Below, piece after piece: positions 8,197 through 17,548 of a stretch of DNA of 64,000 nucleotides (the first letter of the stretch is position 1; each line of letters begins with the position of its first letter). The DNA comes from Pseudomonas lini (lineage in GTDB: Bacteria > Pseudomonadota > Gammaproteobacteria > Pseudomonadales > Pseudomonadaceae), in contig NZ_OZ061318.1 of the NCBI RefSeq assembly GCF_964063345.1, positions 4,588,001 through 4,652,000 of the forward strand, given 5' to 3'. The translations under genes and the position numbers were made by a program. The notes beneath the pieces were generated by a model that was not told the DNA's origin, ran no database searches, and saw nothing but the letters and a program-made list of their open reading frames with translations.

Positions 8197-10341
8197 ATGA
8201 TCAGCACCGAACTCAAAACCACGATCCAGGGCGCCTACTCGCGTTTTCTCGAAGCCAAGAGCCTCAAGCCGCGCTACGGTCAACGCCTGATGATTGCCGA
8301 AATTGCCAAGGTCCTCGGTGCCATCGACACCGACGACGAAGGCCGGCGCAGTGGCGACCCCGCGATTGTCGCGGTGGAAGCCGGCACCGGTACCGGCAAA
8401 ACCGTGGCCTACAGCCTGGCGGCCATCCCGACCGCAAAAGCCGCTGGCAAGCGTCTGGTGATCGCCACGGCCACCGTGGCCCTGCAAGAACAGATCGTCT
8501 ACAAGGATTTGCCCGACCTGATGCGCAACAGCGGGCTGAATTTCAGCTTCGCCCTGGCCAAGGGCCGCGGGCGCTATATGTGCCTGTCCAAGCTCGACAT
8601 GTTGCTCCAGGAAGGTCACGCGCAGACTGCCACCGCGCAGTTGTTCGAAGAAGAAGGCTTCAAGATCGAGGTCGATGAGGCCAGCCAGAAGCTGTTCACC
8701 AGCATGATCGAGAAGCTCGCCGGCAATAAGTGGGACGGCGATCGCGACAGTTGGTCGACGGCGCTGGAAGACGCCGATTGGGCGCGCCTGACCACCGATC
8801 ACAGCCAGTGCACCAACCGTCATTGCCCGAACTTCGGCCAGTGCGCCTTCTACAAGGCTCGTGAAGGCATGGGCAAGGTCGACGTGATTGTCACCAACCA
8901 TGACATGGTCCTGGCCGACCTGGCCCTGGGCGGCGGCGCGGTTCTGCCCGATCCGCGTGACACCATCTACGTGTTTGACGAAGGCCATCACCTGCCGGAC
9001 AAGGCTATCGGTCACTTCGCTCACTACACGCGTCTGCGTTCCACCGCCGACTGGCTGGAAACCACCGCCAAGAACCTCACCAAATTGTTGGCCCAACACC
9101 CGCTGCCGGGCGATCTGGGCAAATTGATCGAGCAGGTGCCGGAGCTGGCTCGGGAGATCAAGACCCAGCAGCAGTTCATGTTCAGTGCCTGCGAGCAAGC
9201 CGCCGACTTCAAGCCCGGCGAAGACGTCGAAGGTCGCGAGCGGCCACGTCACCGTTTCGTCGGCGGGGTGATTCCCGAGCACATGCGCGAAATGGGCATT
9301 GAGCTGAAGAAGGGCTTTGCCCGCCTGACCGACCTGTTCACCCGGCTCACCGAACTGCTCAAGGAAGGCATGGACGGCGAGGTCAACATCGGCATCGCCA
9401 GTAATCAGGCCGAAGAGTGGTATCCGCTGTTCGGCAGCCTGTTGTCCCGATCTTCGGGCAACTGGGAGTTGTGGACCGCCTTCACCGTCGAAGACCCGGA
9501 AGACAACCCGCCCATGGCCCGTTGGCTGACCCTGGCCGAAAGTGGTTCGCTGTTCGACATCGAGGTCAATGCCAGCCCGATCCTCGCGGCGGACATGCTC
9601 CGGCGCAATCTGTGGAACGTAGCTTATGGGGCGCTGGTGACATCGGCGACCCTCACCGCCCTCGGCACTTTCGACCGCTTCCGCATGCGCGCCGGCCTGC
9701 CTAAAACAGCCGTGACCGCCGTGGTGCCGAGCCCGTTCCATCACGCCGACGCCGGCGTGCTGCGGGTGCCGGACCTGAAAGCCGACCCGCGTGACGCGCC
9801 GGCGCACACCGCGGCGATCATCCGCGACCTGCCGCAACTGGTAGAAGGTTCACGAGGCACCCTGGTGCTGTTCTCGTCTCGCAAGCAGATGCAGGACGTA
9901 TTCGACGGTCTGGACCGCGACTGGCGCAAGCAAGTGTTCATTCAAGGCAACCTGTCGAAACAGGAAACCCTGAACAAGCACAAGGCGCGGGTTGATGGCG
10001 GGGATTCCAGTGTGTTGTTCGGCTTGGCGAGTTTTGCTGAAGGCGTGGATTTGCCTGGTGCCTATTGCGAGCACGTGGTGATCGCCAAGATTCCGTTCTC
10101 GGTACCCGACGATCCTGTCGAAGCGGCGCTGGCGGAATGGATCGAGGCTCGCGGCGGCAATCCGTTCATGGAAATCTCCGTGCCGGATGCCTCGCTGAAG
10201 CTGGTCCAGGCCTGCGGTCGCTTGCTGCGGACCGAAGAAGACCGCGGCACCATCACCTTGCTCGACCGTCGTCTGGTCACGCAGCGCTACGGCAAAGCTA
10301 TTCTCAATGCATTGCCGCCATTCCGTCGTGAAATTTCCTGA
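8197..10341 (+). CDS. dinG: ATP-dependent DNA helicase DinG
   Basis: 714-aa superfamily 2 (XPD-like) 5'-3' helicase. Walker A is EAGTGTGKT and the DEAH-type box is DEGHHL. Iron-sulphur cluster cysteines are visible at MCLSKL and in CTNRHCPNFGQC. Motif VI is QACGRLLRTEEDRG. E. coli DinG unwinds R-loops and forked DNA and is SOS-induced; no LexA box was recognised here. The frame can start at TTG 8194 but ATG 8197 is preferred. Translation signals are weak. Length matches the family. Confidence 0.93.
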   Translation: MISTELKTTIQGAYSRFLEAKSLKPRYGQRLMIAEIAKVLGAIDTDDEGRRSGDPAIVAVEAGTGTGKTVAYSLAAIPTAKAAGKRLVIATATVALQEQIVYKDLPDLMRNSGLNFSFALAKGRGRYMCLSKLDMLLQEGHAQTATAQLFEEEGFKIEVDEASQKLFTSMIEKLAGNKWDGDRDSWSTALEDADWARLTTDHSQCTNRHCPNFGQCAFYKAREGMGKVDVIVTNHDMVLADLALGGGAVLPDPRDTIYVFDEGHHLPDKAIGHFAHYTRLRSTADWLETTAKNLTKLLAQHPLPGDLGKLIEQVPELAREIKTQQQFMFSACEQAADFKPGEDVEGRERPRHRFVGGVIPEHMREMGIELKKGFARLTDLFTRLTELLKEGMDGEVNIGIASNQAEEWYPLFGSLLSRSSGNWELWTAFTVEDPEDNPPMARWLTLAESGSLFDIEVNASPILAADMLRRNLWNVAYGALVTSATLTALGTFDRFRMRAGLPKTAVTAVVPSPFHHADAGVLRVPDLKADPRDAPAHTAAIIRDLPQLVEGSRGTLVLFSSRKQMQDVFDGLDRDWRKQVFIQGNLSKQETLNKHKARVDGGDSSVLFGLASFAEGVDLPGAYCEHVVIAKIPFSVPDDPVEAALAEWIEARGGNPFMEISVPDASLKLVQACGRLLRTEEDRGTITLLDRRLVTQRYGKAILNALPPFRREIS

Positions 10342-10437
10342 TGCACCGGTGGGCAAATAAGCCCACCGCGTTGTCTATCTCACTGCCACCGCTTTTCCAC
10401 TGGCCCATTGATGGTCGCTTGAGAGAACCACGTTCCT

Positions 10438-12960
10438 ATGATTCGCCGTTCGTTGCCCGCTGTTTTTGCCTTGATGTTCGCAGCCCCTTTGCTGGCGGCC
10501 CCTGCCGGGCAGCAAACGCTGTTCAACTTTGTGCGTCCCGCCGACGTGGTCCAGGTGGCGACCCAGGACGCCAGCCTGCCGCAATCGAACGCGGAGCAAA
10601 CGGCCGAAGGTGAAGTGCTGCGCCGCGTGACCTTCAATCCGGTCGCCCAGCCGACGTTGCGCCTGACGCCGCAGACCGGTGCCTGGGACTGGTCGCAGTC
10701 GGGTGTCATGAGCCTGCGGATCCAGAGCGCGATGAACTGGGCCGTGACCCTGTACGTGAAAATTCAGAGCAATGACGGCAAGACCCTGATCAGTCGCGTC
10801 GATCTGCCGGCCGGCCCTGCGCAAACCCTGCTGGTGCCTTTGGTCGCCAGTTCGCCGCTGAGCCAGGGGATGAAAGCCGGCCCGCCGATGCCGATCAATT
10901 TCGAAGGCCAGCGTGTATTGCTGGCCAGCAGCGCCGGTGAGCTGGACCGCAGCCAGGTGGTGTCGGTGACCTTGTCGATGGATCAGCCGAAAGTCGCCCA
11001 AAGCATCCTGCTCGAGCGCTTCGGCGTGCAGGATGGCGAGGCGGTCACCAAGGCCGCTTATGGCGCTCTGGTGGATGCCTATGGCCAATCGACTCGGGCA
11101 AAGTGGCCGGAGAAGGTCAGCAGCGACGAGCAACTGAAGTCCGCGGCGGCCAAAGAACAGCAACAACTGAAAACCTGGTTGGCCGAGCGCGAGAAGGCCT
11201 CGCTGGACAAGTTCGGCGGCTGGACCAAAGGCCCGGCGTTCAAGGCCAGCGGCTTTTTCCGCACTGAAAAGCGTGACGGCCGCTGGTATCTGGTGACCCC
11301 GGAAGGGCATCCGTTCTATTCCCTCGGCATCAATAGCGTGACCCCAAGCGTCAACCAGACCTACGTCGCCGGTCGCGAGTGGATGTTCGAGTCCCTGCCC
11401 AAACCCGACGAGCCCCTTGCCAGCTATTATGGCGAAGGCGACAACCGTGGCGGCAATGGCGCCGATCAGGGCCGAGCCTACAACGCCGGTCGCTGGTACG
11501 ATTTCTATGGCGCCAACCTGCAGCGTCTGTATGGCAAACCTTGCGTGCCGGGCAGCGATACCAAGGCCGGTGTCGCCGAAGCGGCCAAGGCCGATGCGGT
11601 CGAGGCGACGGCCGATAAGGCCACCGAACAATCAGCCGCTCCTGCGGCAACCGAATCCGCGGCTGGTGTTGCCGACGCGGCCAAGACCGGCGCCGTTGAA
11701 GCGTCAGTCGAAAAAGCCGCCGAGCAAACGACCGCCGAACCCTGCAAAGTGGTTTTCGACGAACAACGCTGGGCCAGTCATACCCTCGATCGCCTGCAAG
11801 CCTGGGGTTTCAACACCCTCGGCAACTGGAGTGCACCGGTGTTGGGCAACGCTGACCGAGTGCCGTACACCTTGCCGCTGTCGATCGTCGGTGATTACGC
11901 CAGCATCAGCACCGGTACCGATTGGTGGGGCGGCATGCCCGACCCGTTCGATCCGCGTTTCGCCATGGCCACCGAGCGGGCCGTGGCCATCGCTGCCCGC
12001 GACCATCGCGACGATCCGTGGCTGATCGGTTACTTCGCCGACAATGAACTGGGCTGGGCCGGTCCCGGCGATGATCCGAAGGCCCGTTACGCGCTGGCCT
12101 ATGGCACTTTGAAAATGACCACCGATGTGCCGGCCAAACGTGCCTTCCTCAAACAGCTGCGTGATAAGTACCGCAACCAGGCGGGCCTTTCCAAAGCCTG
12201 GGGCATTGATCTGCCGGCCTGGGAATTGATGGAAGACCCGGGCTTCGTACCGCCGCAGCCGAGCGCCGAATACCCGGAAATCGAAGCCGACTTCAAATAC
12301 TTCCAGAAAGTGTTCGCAGATACCTACTTCAAAACCGTCTCCGATTCGCTCAAATGGCATGCGCCGAACCAGTTGTTGCTGGGCGGCCGCTTTGCCGTCA
12401 GCACCCCAGAAACCGTCGAGTCCTGCGCGCAATACTGCGACGTACTGAGCTTCAATATGTACACCCTGCAACCTCAGGACGGTTACGACTTCGCCAGACT
12501 GCGCAGCCTGGACAAGCCGGTACTGATCACCGAATTCAACTTCGGATCAAAGGATCGCGGCCCGTTCTGGGGTGGCGTGACGCAACTGGCGAAAGAAGAA
12601 GACCGCGGCCCGGCCTACGCCAATTTCCTTAAACAGGCGATGAGCGAACCGTCAATTGTCGGGGTGCACTGGTTCCAGTACCTCGATCAACCGGTGACGG
12701 GTCGCCTGCTGGACGGCGAGAACGGTCACTTCGGGTTGGTGGGTATTACTGACCTGCCATTCCAGGGCTTTGTCGACACGGTGCGCAAAAGCAACTTGCT
12801 GACTGTCGATCAACTCGGCAAAGAGGCCGAGAAGGCCAAAGCCGAGGCGGAAAAAGCCACCGAGAACCATGAGGGCGAGGGCGGCAAGCAAGGCGCTGCC
12901 GACAAAGGTGCGGAGCAGGGCGCCGGTCATGCGGGTGGGCATTCGGGTAATGGTCATTAA
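10438..12960 (+). CDS. Secreted GH50/agarase-like glycoside hydrolase with Ala-rich insertion
   Basis: 840 aa with a Sec signal (MIRRSLPAVFALMFAAPLLAAP). An N-terminal carbohydrate-binding-like beta domain (about 60-200) precedes a clan GH-A catalytic barrel. The barrel contains YLVTPEGHPFYSLGINSV, the acid/base motif YFADNELGW and the nucleophile motif VLITEFNFGSKDRGPF, as in GH50 beta-agarases and relatives. An Ala/Glu/Lys-rich insert (about residues 377-435) consists of two imperfect copies of AGVA(E/D)AAK...AVEA. The C terminus (about 795-840) is a charged Gly/His/Ala tail. Agar degradation is doubtful in this genus; an endogenous or plant beta-galactan-like substrate is more plausible. 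Convergent or operonic partners are absent. Confidence 0.7.
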   Translation: MIRRSLPAVFALMFAAPLLAAPAGQQTLFNFVRPADVVQVATQDASLPQSNAEQTAEGEVLRRVTFNPVAQPTLRLTPQTGAWDWSQSGVMSLRIQSAMNWAVTLYVKIQSNDGKTLISRVDLPAGPAQTLLVPLVASSPLSQGMKAGPPMPINFEGQRVLLASSAGELDRSQVVSVTLSMDQPKVAQSILLERFGVQDGEAVTKAAYGALVDAYGQSTRAKWPEKVSSDEQLKSAAAKEQQQLKTWLAEREKASLDKFGGWTKGPAFKASGFFRTEKRDGRWYLVTPEGHPFYSLGINSVTPSVNQTYVAGREWMFESLPKPDEPLASYYGEGDNRGGNGADQGRAYNAGRWYDFYGANLQRLYGKPCVPGSDTKAGVAEAAKADAVEATADKATEQSAAPAATESAAGVADAAKTGAVEASVEKAAEQTTAEPCKVVFDEQRWASHTLDRLQAWGFNTLGNWSAPVLGNADRVPYTLPLSIVGDYASISTGTDWWGGMPDPFDPRFAMATERAVAIAARDHRDDPWLIGYFADNELGWAGPGDDPKARYALAYGTLKMTTDVPAKRAFLKQLRDKYRNQAGLSKAWGIDLPAWELMEDPGFVPPQPSAEYPEIEADFKYFQKVFADTYFKTVSDSLKWHAPNQLLLGGRFAVSTPETVESCAQYCDVLSFNMYTLQPQDGYDFARLRSLDKPVLITEFNFGSKDRGPFWGGVTQLAKEEDRGPAYANFLKQAMSEPSIVGVHWFQYLDQPVTGRLLDGENGHFGLVGITDLPFQGFVDTVRKSNLLTVDQLGKEAEKAKAEAEKATENHEGEGGKQGAADKGAEQGAGHAGGHSGNGH

Positions 12961-12971
12961 GCACTGATATC

Positions 12972-13083
12972 CCCTGTGGCGAGGGAGCTTGCTCCCGTTG
13001 GACTGCGTAGCAGTCCCATTCTTTTTGAAGATAAGGGGGACCGCTGCGCAGCCCAACGGGAGCAAGCTCCCTCGCCACATGGG
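12972..13083. repeat. REPIN (GTGGCGAGGGAGCTTGCTCC type)
   Basis: CCTGTGGCGAGGGAGCTTGC and its complement GCAAGCTCCCTCGCCACA are the outer arms of a ~112-bp palindrome with inner arms GACTGCGTAGCAGTC-like. It lies between the glycosidase and the serine hydrolase. Confidence 0.85.
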
Positions 13084-13195
13084 TTTCTGACTAATTCTAT
13101 GGGCGCGACCGCCCGGCCCGACCCTGTTCCCAAAACCCTCAAGGGCTGGAACAATGCGGGCCACTTTGTAGAGTGTTTATCCGGGAGAGTTGTGG

Positions 13196-14341
13196 GTGCA
13201 GATTCAGGGTCATTACGAGCTTAAGTTCGAAGCGGTGCGCGAAGCTTTTGCGGCGCTGTTCGACGATCCTCAGGAGCGTGGCGCGGCGTTGTGCATCCGC
13301 ATTGGCGGGGAAACCGTTCTCGACCTTTGGGGCGGTACCGCCGACAAGGACGGCACCGAAGCCTGGCACAGCGACACCATTGCCAACCTGTTTTCCTGCA
13401 CCAAGACCTTCACCGCCGTGACCGCGCTGCAACTGGTGGCCGAAGGCAAGCTGCAACTGGATGCCCCGGTCGCCCGCTACTGGCCCGAGTTTGCTGCCGC
13501 CGGCAAAGAATCCGTGACCCTGCGCCACTTGCTCTGCCATCAGGCAGGCCTGCCTGCGCTGCGCGAGTTGCTGGCCCCTGAAGCACTTTATGACTGGCAG
13601 ACCATGGTCGATGCCCTGGCCGCCGAAGCGCCATGGTGGACGCCGGGTGAAGGTCACGGTTATGCGGCGATCACCTATGGTTGGCTGGTCGGTGAGTTGC
13701 TGCGTCGCGCCGACGGACGTGGGCCGGGTGAATCCATCGTGGCACGGGTCGCGAAGCCTTTGGGGCTGGACTTCCACGTTGGCCTCGCCGACAAAGAGTT
13801 CCATCGCGTGGCGCATATTGCCCGTAGCAAGGGCAACCTTGGAGATGCCGCGGCCCAGCGCTTGCTGCAAGTGACCATGCGCGAGCCGACAGCCATGAGC
13901 ACGCGGGCCTTCACCAACCCGCCGTCTATAATGACCAGTACCAACAAACCGGAATGGCGGCGCATGCAGCAGCCCGCCGCCAATGGCCACGGCAATGCCC
14001 GCAGCCTGGCCGGGTTCTACGCCGGTCTGCTCGACGGCAGCTTGCTGGAAAGCGAAATGCTCGACGAGCTGACCCGCGAACACAGCATCGGCGAAGACAA
14101 GACTTTATTGACCCGGACCCGCTTCGGCCTGGGTTGCATGCTCGATCAACCGGACGTACCCAACGCCACCTACGGCCTCGGCCCACGGGCGTTCGGTCAC
14201 CCCGGCGCCGGCGGCTCCATCGGTTTTGCTGACCCAGAATACGATGTGGCCTTCGGCTTTGTGACAAATACCCTGGGGCCGTACGTCTTGATGGATCCAC
14301 GAGCCCAACAGCTTGTGCGAGTACTGGCCACTTGTCTGTAA
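13196..14341 (+). CDS. Serine beta-lactamase-like hydrolase/esterase (EstB type)
   Basis: 381 aa, cytoplasmic (no signal). The class C beta-lactamase/penicillin-binding fold is shown by the SxxK motif in FSCTKTF (about residue 68) and the Tyr of GHGYAAITYGWLVGEL in the YxN/YxS position. The C-terminal GHPGAGGSIGFADPE replaces the KTG triad, as in EstB-like esterases. GTG 13196 follows GGGAGAG by 7 nt; the alternative TTG 13190 overlaps that site. Such enzymes hydrolyse esters or D-amino-acid peptides. The natural substrate is unknown. Confidence 0.78.
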   Translation: MQIQGHYELKFEAVREAFAALFDDPQERGAALCIRIGGETVLDLWGGTADKDGTEAWHSDTIANLFSCTKTFTAVTALQLVAEGKLQLDAPVARYWPEFAAAGKESVTLRHLLCHQAGLPALRELLAPEALYDWQTMVDALAAEAPWWTPGEGHGYAAITYGWLVGELLRRADGRGPGESIVARVAKPLGLDFHVGLADKEFHRVAHIARSKGNLGDAAAQRLLQVTMREPTAMSTRAFTNPPSIMTSTNKPEWRRMQQPAANGHGNARSLAGFYAGLLDGSLLESEMLDELTREHSIGEDKTLLTRTRFGLGCMLDQPDVPNATYGLGPRAFGHPGAGGSIGFADPEYDVAFGFVTNTLGPYVLMDPRAQQLVRVLATCL

Positions 14342-14453
14342 ATCACGCTTAAGGGGGCCAGGGCCGGAACCCGAAAGCCTTTGTGGTTTCAAAGCGCTGT
14401 TTATCCGGGGCAACCCGGTCTGATTTTTCATTACTTCATTTTGTGGATATCCA

Positions 14454-15551
14454 ATGTCATCCAATAAAACTCTCGCCCTGGCCCTGTGCTTCGCTATCAC
14501 CGGTTGCGCACAAACCCCACAAAATGATGCAGACGGCGGCAGCTGGTGGCCGTTCGGCTCTTCCGACAAGGTTGCGACCAAAGCGCCGGCCCCGGCCCCG
14601 CTGAAACCTGCTGCAACAGCACCCGTCGCCAAGGCTGACAGTGCATCCCCTTGGTACTGGCCGTTCGGTTCCGATGATGGCGCCGGCAAGGTCGCCAAGC
14701 CCGACGTGAAGCCTGAGGTTAAACCTGAAGCCAAACCGGTCGCTGTGGCCAAGGCTGAAGCCGATGCCGGTGGCAATTGGTGGTGGCCGTTCGGCGGCAA
14801 GGAGCAGAGCACCGCTAAAGCCGTGCCGATGCCCGATCCGAAAGTAACCCAGGCCTGGCTCGACGACTACGAACCGCGCCTGCGCGAGGCGATCAAGGAC
14901 AGCAACCTGAAGCTCGAGCGCCGTGAAAACGTGCTGGTCGTCACGGCACCGGTAGAAGGCTCGTTCAACCCTGATCGTCCGGCCATGCTGCTGCCGGTGA
15001 CCCTCGGCCCGTTCACCCGTGTCGCGAAAATCCTCGAAGTCGATCCAAAGACTGCTGTGTTGGTACTCGGTCACAGTGATACGTCGGGCGCCGCACCGGC
15101 CAACGTGAAGCTGAGCCAGGAGCGCGCCCAGGCAGTGGCGGCGATCTTCCGTCTCAGCGGTCTGCAGCGTGATCGCCTGATGCTGCGCGGCATGGGTGGT
15201 GAGGCTCCGCGTGCCGCCAACGACAGTTCCGAAGGTCGTGCCTTGAACCGTCGCGTCGAGCTGTTGGTGACGCCGGCAAACACCATGGTCGCGTTGCTGA
15301 GCAAGTACAACATGCCGGCTCCCGCACCGATGAAAACTATGGTCGCTGCGCAAGACATCAAGCCAGTGGCCAAGCCTGTGACCCCGGCTCCTGCTGCGAA
15401 GAAAGCGGCTGTGCCGGCGACGAAAAAGGCACCGGCCAAGAAAGCGGCCGCCAAGGCTCCAGCCAAAAAAGCCGTCGCGAAAAAGACTGCGCCTGCCAAA
15501 GCAGCTGTCGACACCAAAAAAGTCGCTGTCGCCGATGACACAAAGAAGTGA
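14454..15551 (+). CDS. OmpA-family lipoprotein with three WPFG motifs and histone-like tail
   Basis: 365 aa. The lipobox AITGC gives Cys at about residue 17. The Pro/Ala/Lys-rich spacer (20-125) holds three copies of a W-x-W/W-WPFG motif (GSWWPFGSSD, SPWYWPFGSDD, GNWWWPFGGKE). An OmpA-C domain follows (GHSDTSGAAPANVKLSQERA, later NDSSEGRALNRRVEL). The last ~75 residues are Lys/Ala/Pro-rich (repeats of KKAPAKKAAAK), like AlgP or histone H1 tails. It probably anchors the outer membrane to peptidoglycan, with the basic tail possibly contacting acidic polymers. The gene lies 24 nt upstream of pdxH. Confidence 0.82.
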   Translation: MSSNKTLALALCFAITGCAQTPQNDADGGSWWPFGSSDKVATKAPAPAPLKPAATAPVAKADSASPWYWPFGSDDGAGKVAKPDVKPEVKPEAKPVAVAKAEADAGGNWWWPFGGKEQSTAKAVPMPDPKVTQAWLDDYEPRLREAIKDSNLKLERRENVLVVTAPVEGSFNPDRPAMLLPVTLGPFTRVAKILEVDPKTAVLVLGHSDTSGAAPANVKLSQERAQAVAAIFRLSGLQRDRLMLRGMGGEAPRAANDSSEGRALNRRVELLVTPANTMVALLSKYNMPAPAPMKTMVAAQDIKPVAKPVTPAPAAKKAAVPATKKAPAKKAAAKAPAKKAVAKKTAPAKAAVDTKKVAVADDTKK

Positions 15552-15575
15552 TTCGTTAACCAAAAGGAATGCGCC

Positions 15576-16223
15576 ATGACCCGGCCCTTGGCAGATATGC
15601 GTCGCGACTACACCCGAGATGGCCTGACCGAGGCGCAAGCCCCGGACGAGCCGTTCGCGCTGTTCCATCAGTGGTTTGCCGATGCGGTGAAAACCGAGCA
15701 GGTACCGGTGGAGGCGAATGCCATGACGCTGGCCACCGTCGATCAGGACGGTCGGCCGCATTGCCGCATCCTGCTGCTCAAGGGTTTGGACGAGCAGGGC
15801 TTCACCTTCTTCACCAACTACGAAAGCGACAAGGGTCAGCAACTGGCAGCCAATCCATTTGCGGCCATGACGTTCTTCTGGCCAGCCCTGGAGCGTCAGG
15901 TACGCATCGAAGGGCGGGTGGTGAAGGTCACGCCTGAAGAGTCCGACGCCTACTATCAGGTTCGTCCTCTGGGCAGCCGTCTCGGTGCCTGGGCCTCGCC
16001 CCAGAGCCGGGTGATTGCTGATCGCGGCGAACTGGAAGCGCTGCTCAAGAACACCGAGCAACGTTTCAGCGATACTCAGCCTCACTGCCCCGAGCACTGG
16101 GGCGGTTATCGCTTGCTACCCGAGCGCATCGAATTCTGGCAGGGCCGTGCGAGCCGTCTGCACGATCGCCTCAACTACCGCTTGCAGGCCGCCGAATGGG
16201 TTCGTGAACGCCTGGCGCCATAA
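15576..16223 (+). CDS. pdxH: Pyridoxamine 5'-phosphate oxidase
   Basis: 215 aa, the usual PdxH length. It uses FMN to oxidise pyridoxine or pyridoxamine 5'-phosphate to pyridoxal 5'-phosphate. Family motifs are clear: N-terminal [10 protein letters not shown], the FMN-binding [19 protein letters not shown] and [31 protein letters not shown], and the C-terminal [13 protein letters not shown] with the PLP-contacting Arg/His. AAGGAA precedes ATG 15576. It is probably co-transcribed with the preceding OmpA gene. Confidence 0.95.
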   Translation: MTRPLADMRRDYTRDGLTEAQAPDEPFALFHQWFADAVKTEQVPVEANAMTLATVDQDGRPHCRILLLKGLDEQGFTFFTNYESDKGQQLAANPFAAMTFFWPALERQVRIEGRVVKVTPEESDAYYQVRPLGSRLGAWASPQSRVIADRGELEALLKNTEQRFSDTQPHCPEHWGGYRLLPERIEFWQGRASRLHDRLNYRLQAAEWVRERLAP

Positions 16224-16228
16224 ACAGC

Positions 16229-16465
16229 CTACCGATCGGGATACCCTGCCGCAGCGGCCTCAAGCCACTGCGGCAGGTCCCGCCGCTTGATCTTCTGCGT
16301 TTGAGCGTTCGCCAGTTGCTGGAGCATAAACGCTCTTTTCTGTTGGTCTTTACCCGCCAGTGACAACGCCAGATCGCGGTCCATCCAGCGTTTGATCCGC
16401 ACGTACAGCCACCAATGGAAGTACAAGCCGGCGACGGTCGTGACGACAATGATGAAGTAATCCAT
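16229..16465 (-). CDS. Small single-pass membrane protein
   Basis: 78 aa beginning MDYFIIVVTTVAGLYFHWWL, an N-terminal hydrophobic segment, then a basic helical cytoplasmic part (RIKRWMDRDLAL, KRAFMLQQLANAQTQKIKRR). ATG 16465 was chosen over an in-frame extension to 16558 because the membrane segment then sits at the N terminus. Convergent with pdxH (5-nt gap). Function unknown; conserved-hypothetical in appearance. Confidence 0.65.
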   Translation of the reverse strand: MDYFIIVVTTVAGLYFHWWLYVRIKRWMDRDLALSLAGKDQQKRAFMLQQLANAQTQKIKRRDLPQWLEAAAAGYPDR

Positions 16466-16633
16466 GAAAATCCTTGGGTCGGTGGCGCAGATTTTGTAAT
16501 TTGACGCTACTGTGTGTGGGTTCGAGAAAGCGCCTGTACTTGGCCTGAATGAAACCAATTTTATCCGGGCGATGCCGTGACAGGCGTCAAGCTGCGGAGT
16601 TTAATGGATACCTGTCCTATGGAGTTTGATGCT

Positions 16634-17098
16634 ATGCGTAAGTCTGTTCTGCTGGTTGCTTCCTTTTCCACGATGGCGATGTTGCTCACTGGCTGCCAAT
16701 CGAGCTTGACCGGTGACTCCTACTCCCGTGACGAAGCGCGTCGTGTGCAGACGATTCGCATGGGTACCATCGAAGCCCTGCGCCCAGTGAAAATCGAAGG
16801 CACCAAAACCCCAATCGGCGGCGCCGCCGGTGCAGTCGTGGGCGGTGTCGGCGGTAGCGCCATCGGCGGCGGTCGCGGCAGCATCGTCGCGGCAGTCATC
16901 GGCGCTGTCGCCGGCGGCCTGATGGGCTCGGCTGCCGAAGAAGGCCTGACCCGCACTCAAGGTGTTGAAATCACCGTGCGCGAAGACGATGGCAGCATGC
17001 GCGCCTACGTGCAGGAAGTTCAGCCAAACGAAGTGTTCCGCGTGGGTGAGCGGGTGCGGATCTCCACTGTGGGTGGTACGAGCCGCGTTGCGCACTAA
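16634..17098 (+). CDS. SlyB-like glycine-zipper lipoprotein
   Basis: 154 aa. Signal peptide with lipobox LLTGC (Cys about 21). The centre (about 60-110) is a glycine-zipper 2TM domain, GGAAGAVVGGVGGSAIGGG followed by AVIGAVAGGLMGS. The C-terminal part is a small beta domain (GVEITVREDDGSMRAYVQE, VGERVRISTV). This matches the SlyB/PcP outer-membrane lipoprotein family, which in enterics forms PhoP-induced stabilising complexes. GGAG lies 9 nt before ATG 16634; the reading frame is open further upstream without a better start. Confidence 0.87.
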   Translation: MRKSVLLVASFSTMAMLLTGCQSSLTGDSYSRDEARRVQTIRMGTIEALRPVKIEGTKTPIGGAAGAVVGGVGGSAIGGGRGSIVAAVIGAVAGGLMGSAAEEGLTRTQGVEITVREDDGSMRAYVQEVQPNEVFRVGERVRISTVGGTSRVAH

Positions 17099-17119
17099 GC
17101 GGAGCGAAGGGTAAAAGAA

Positions 17120-17151
17120 AACCCCGATCAGGTGACTGGTCGGGTTTTTTT
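17120..17151 (+). terminator. Rho-independent terminator of the SlyB-like gene
   Basis: Stem CCCGATCA/TGGTCGGG with a 5-6 nt loop, followed by seven T residues, 22 bases after the stop codon. Confidence 0.85.
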
Positions 17152-17186
17152 GTATCTGCTGCTTTCAGTTACGTCAGATTCAATCG

Positions 17187-17447
17187 TTAGTCTTGGCAAA
17201 GTCCCATGTAGTACACCAAGTCGTCTCTGAAAGAGTCGCCAACCAGTTCCATAATTGTGCTGGATTGAGTAGTGGATAATTTGTGCTCGCCCATGGGTAC
17301 ATCCCACAAGGTTGACCAGCCCATGACATTAAGCACCACTCCCTCTAAGGCCTGCGACACATCCTTTTTGTATTGCAATGAATCGTCCGGGTTCGGTTCG
17401 TCGAAGAAACCGGAGATTGCGATAAATATCATTCTCTTCCCCATCAT
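17187..17447 (-). CDS. Small AT-rich gene next to bacteriocin immunity gene
   Basis: 86 aa if started at 17447; ATG 17432 is better placed behind GGGGAAG and would give 81 aa (MIFIAISGFFDEPNPDD...). Composition is visibly more AT-rich than the flanks, as in the neighbouring immunity gene, suggesting joint acquisition. It is small and acidic, like many immunity proteins, but I recognise no family. It could be a second, orphan immunity gene; that is inferred from position only. Confidence 0.5.
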   Translation of the reverse strand: MMGKRMIFIAISGFFDEPNPDDSLQYKKDVSQALEGVVLNVMGWSTLWDVPMGEHKLSTTQSSTIMELVGDSFRDDLVYYMGLCQD

Positions 17448-17548
17448 TACTTTATCGATATGCGCCTCTCAGGTATGTCACTGACAGTCTTGGCCTACTG
17501 CGTCGGTGCGTTATGGGGCTAGGTTCTGGAAAATATCGGCCTTGGATC

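Noticed and set aside
8107..9837. 576-codon minus-strand frame opposite dinG
   Set aside because: Produced by GC-rich codon bias on the other strand; dinG motifs are unambiguous on the plus strand.
12746..13164. Minus-strand frames overlapping the end of the glycosidase and the REPIN
   Set aside because: They run through the repeat and the Gly/His-rich tail codons; no start signal or family.
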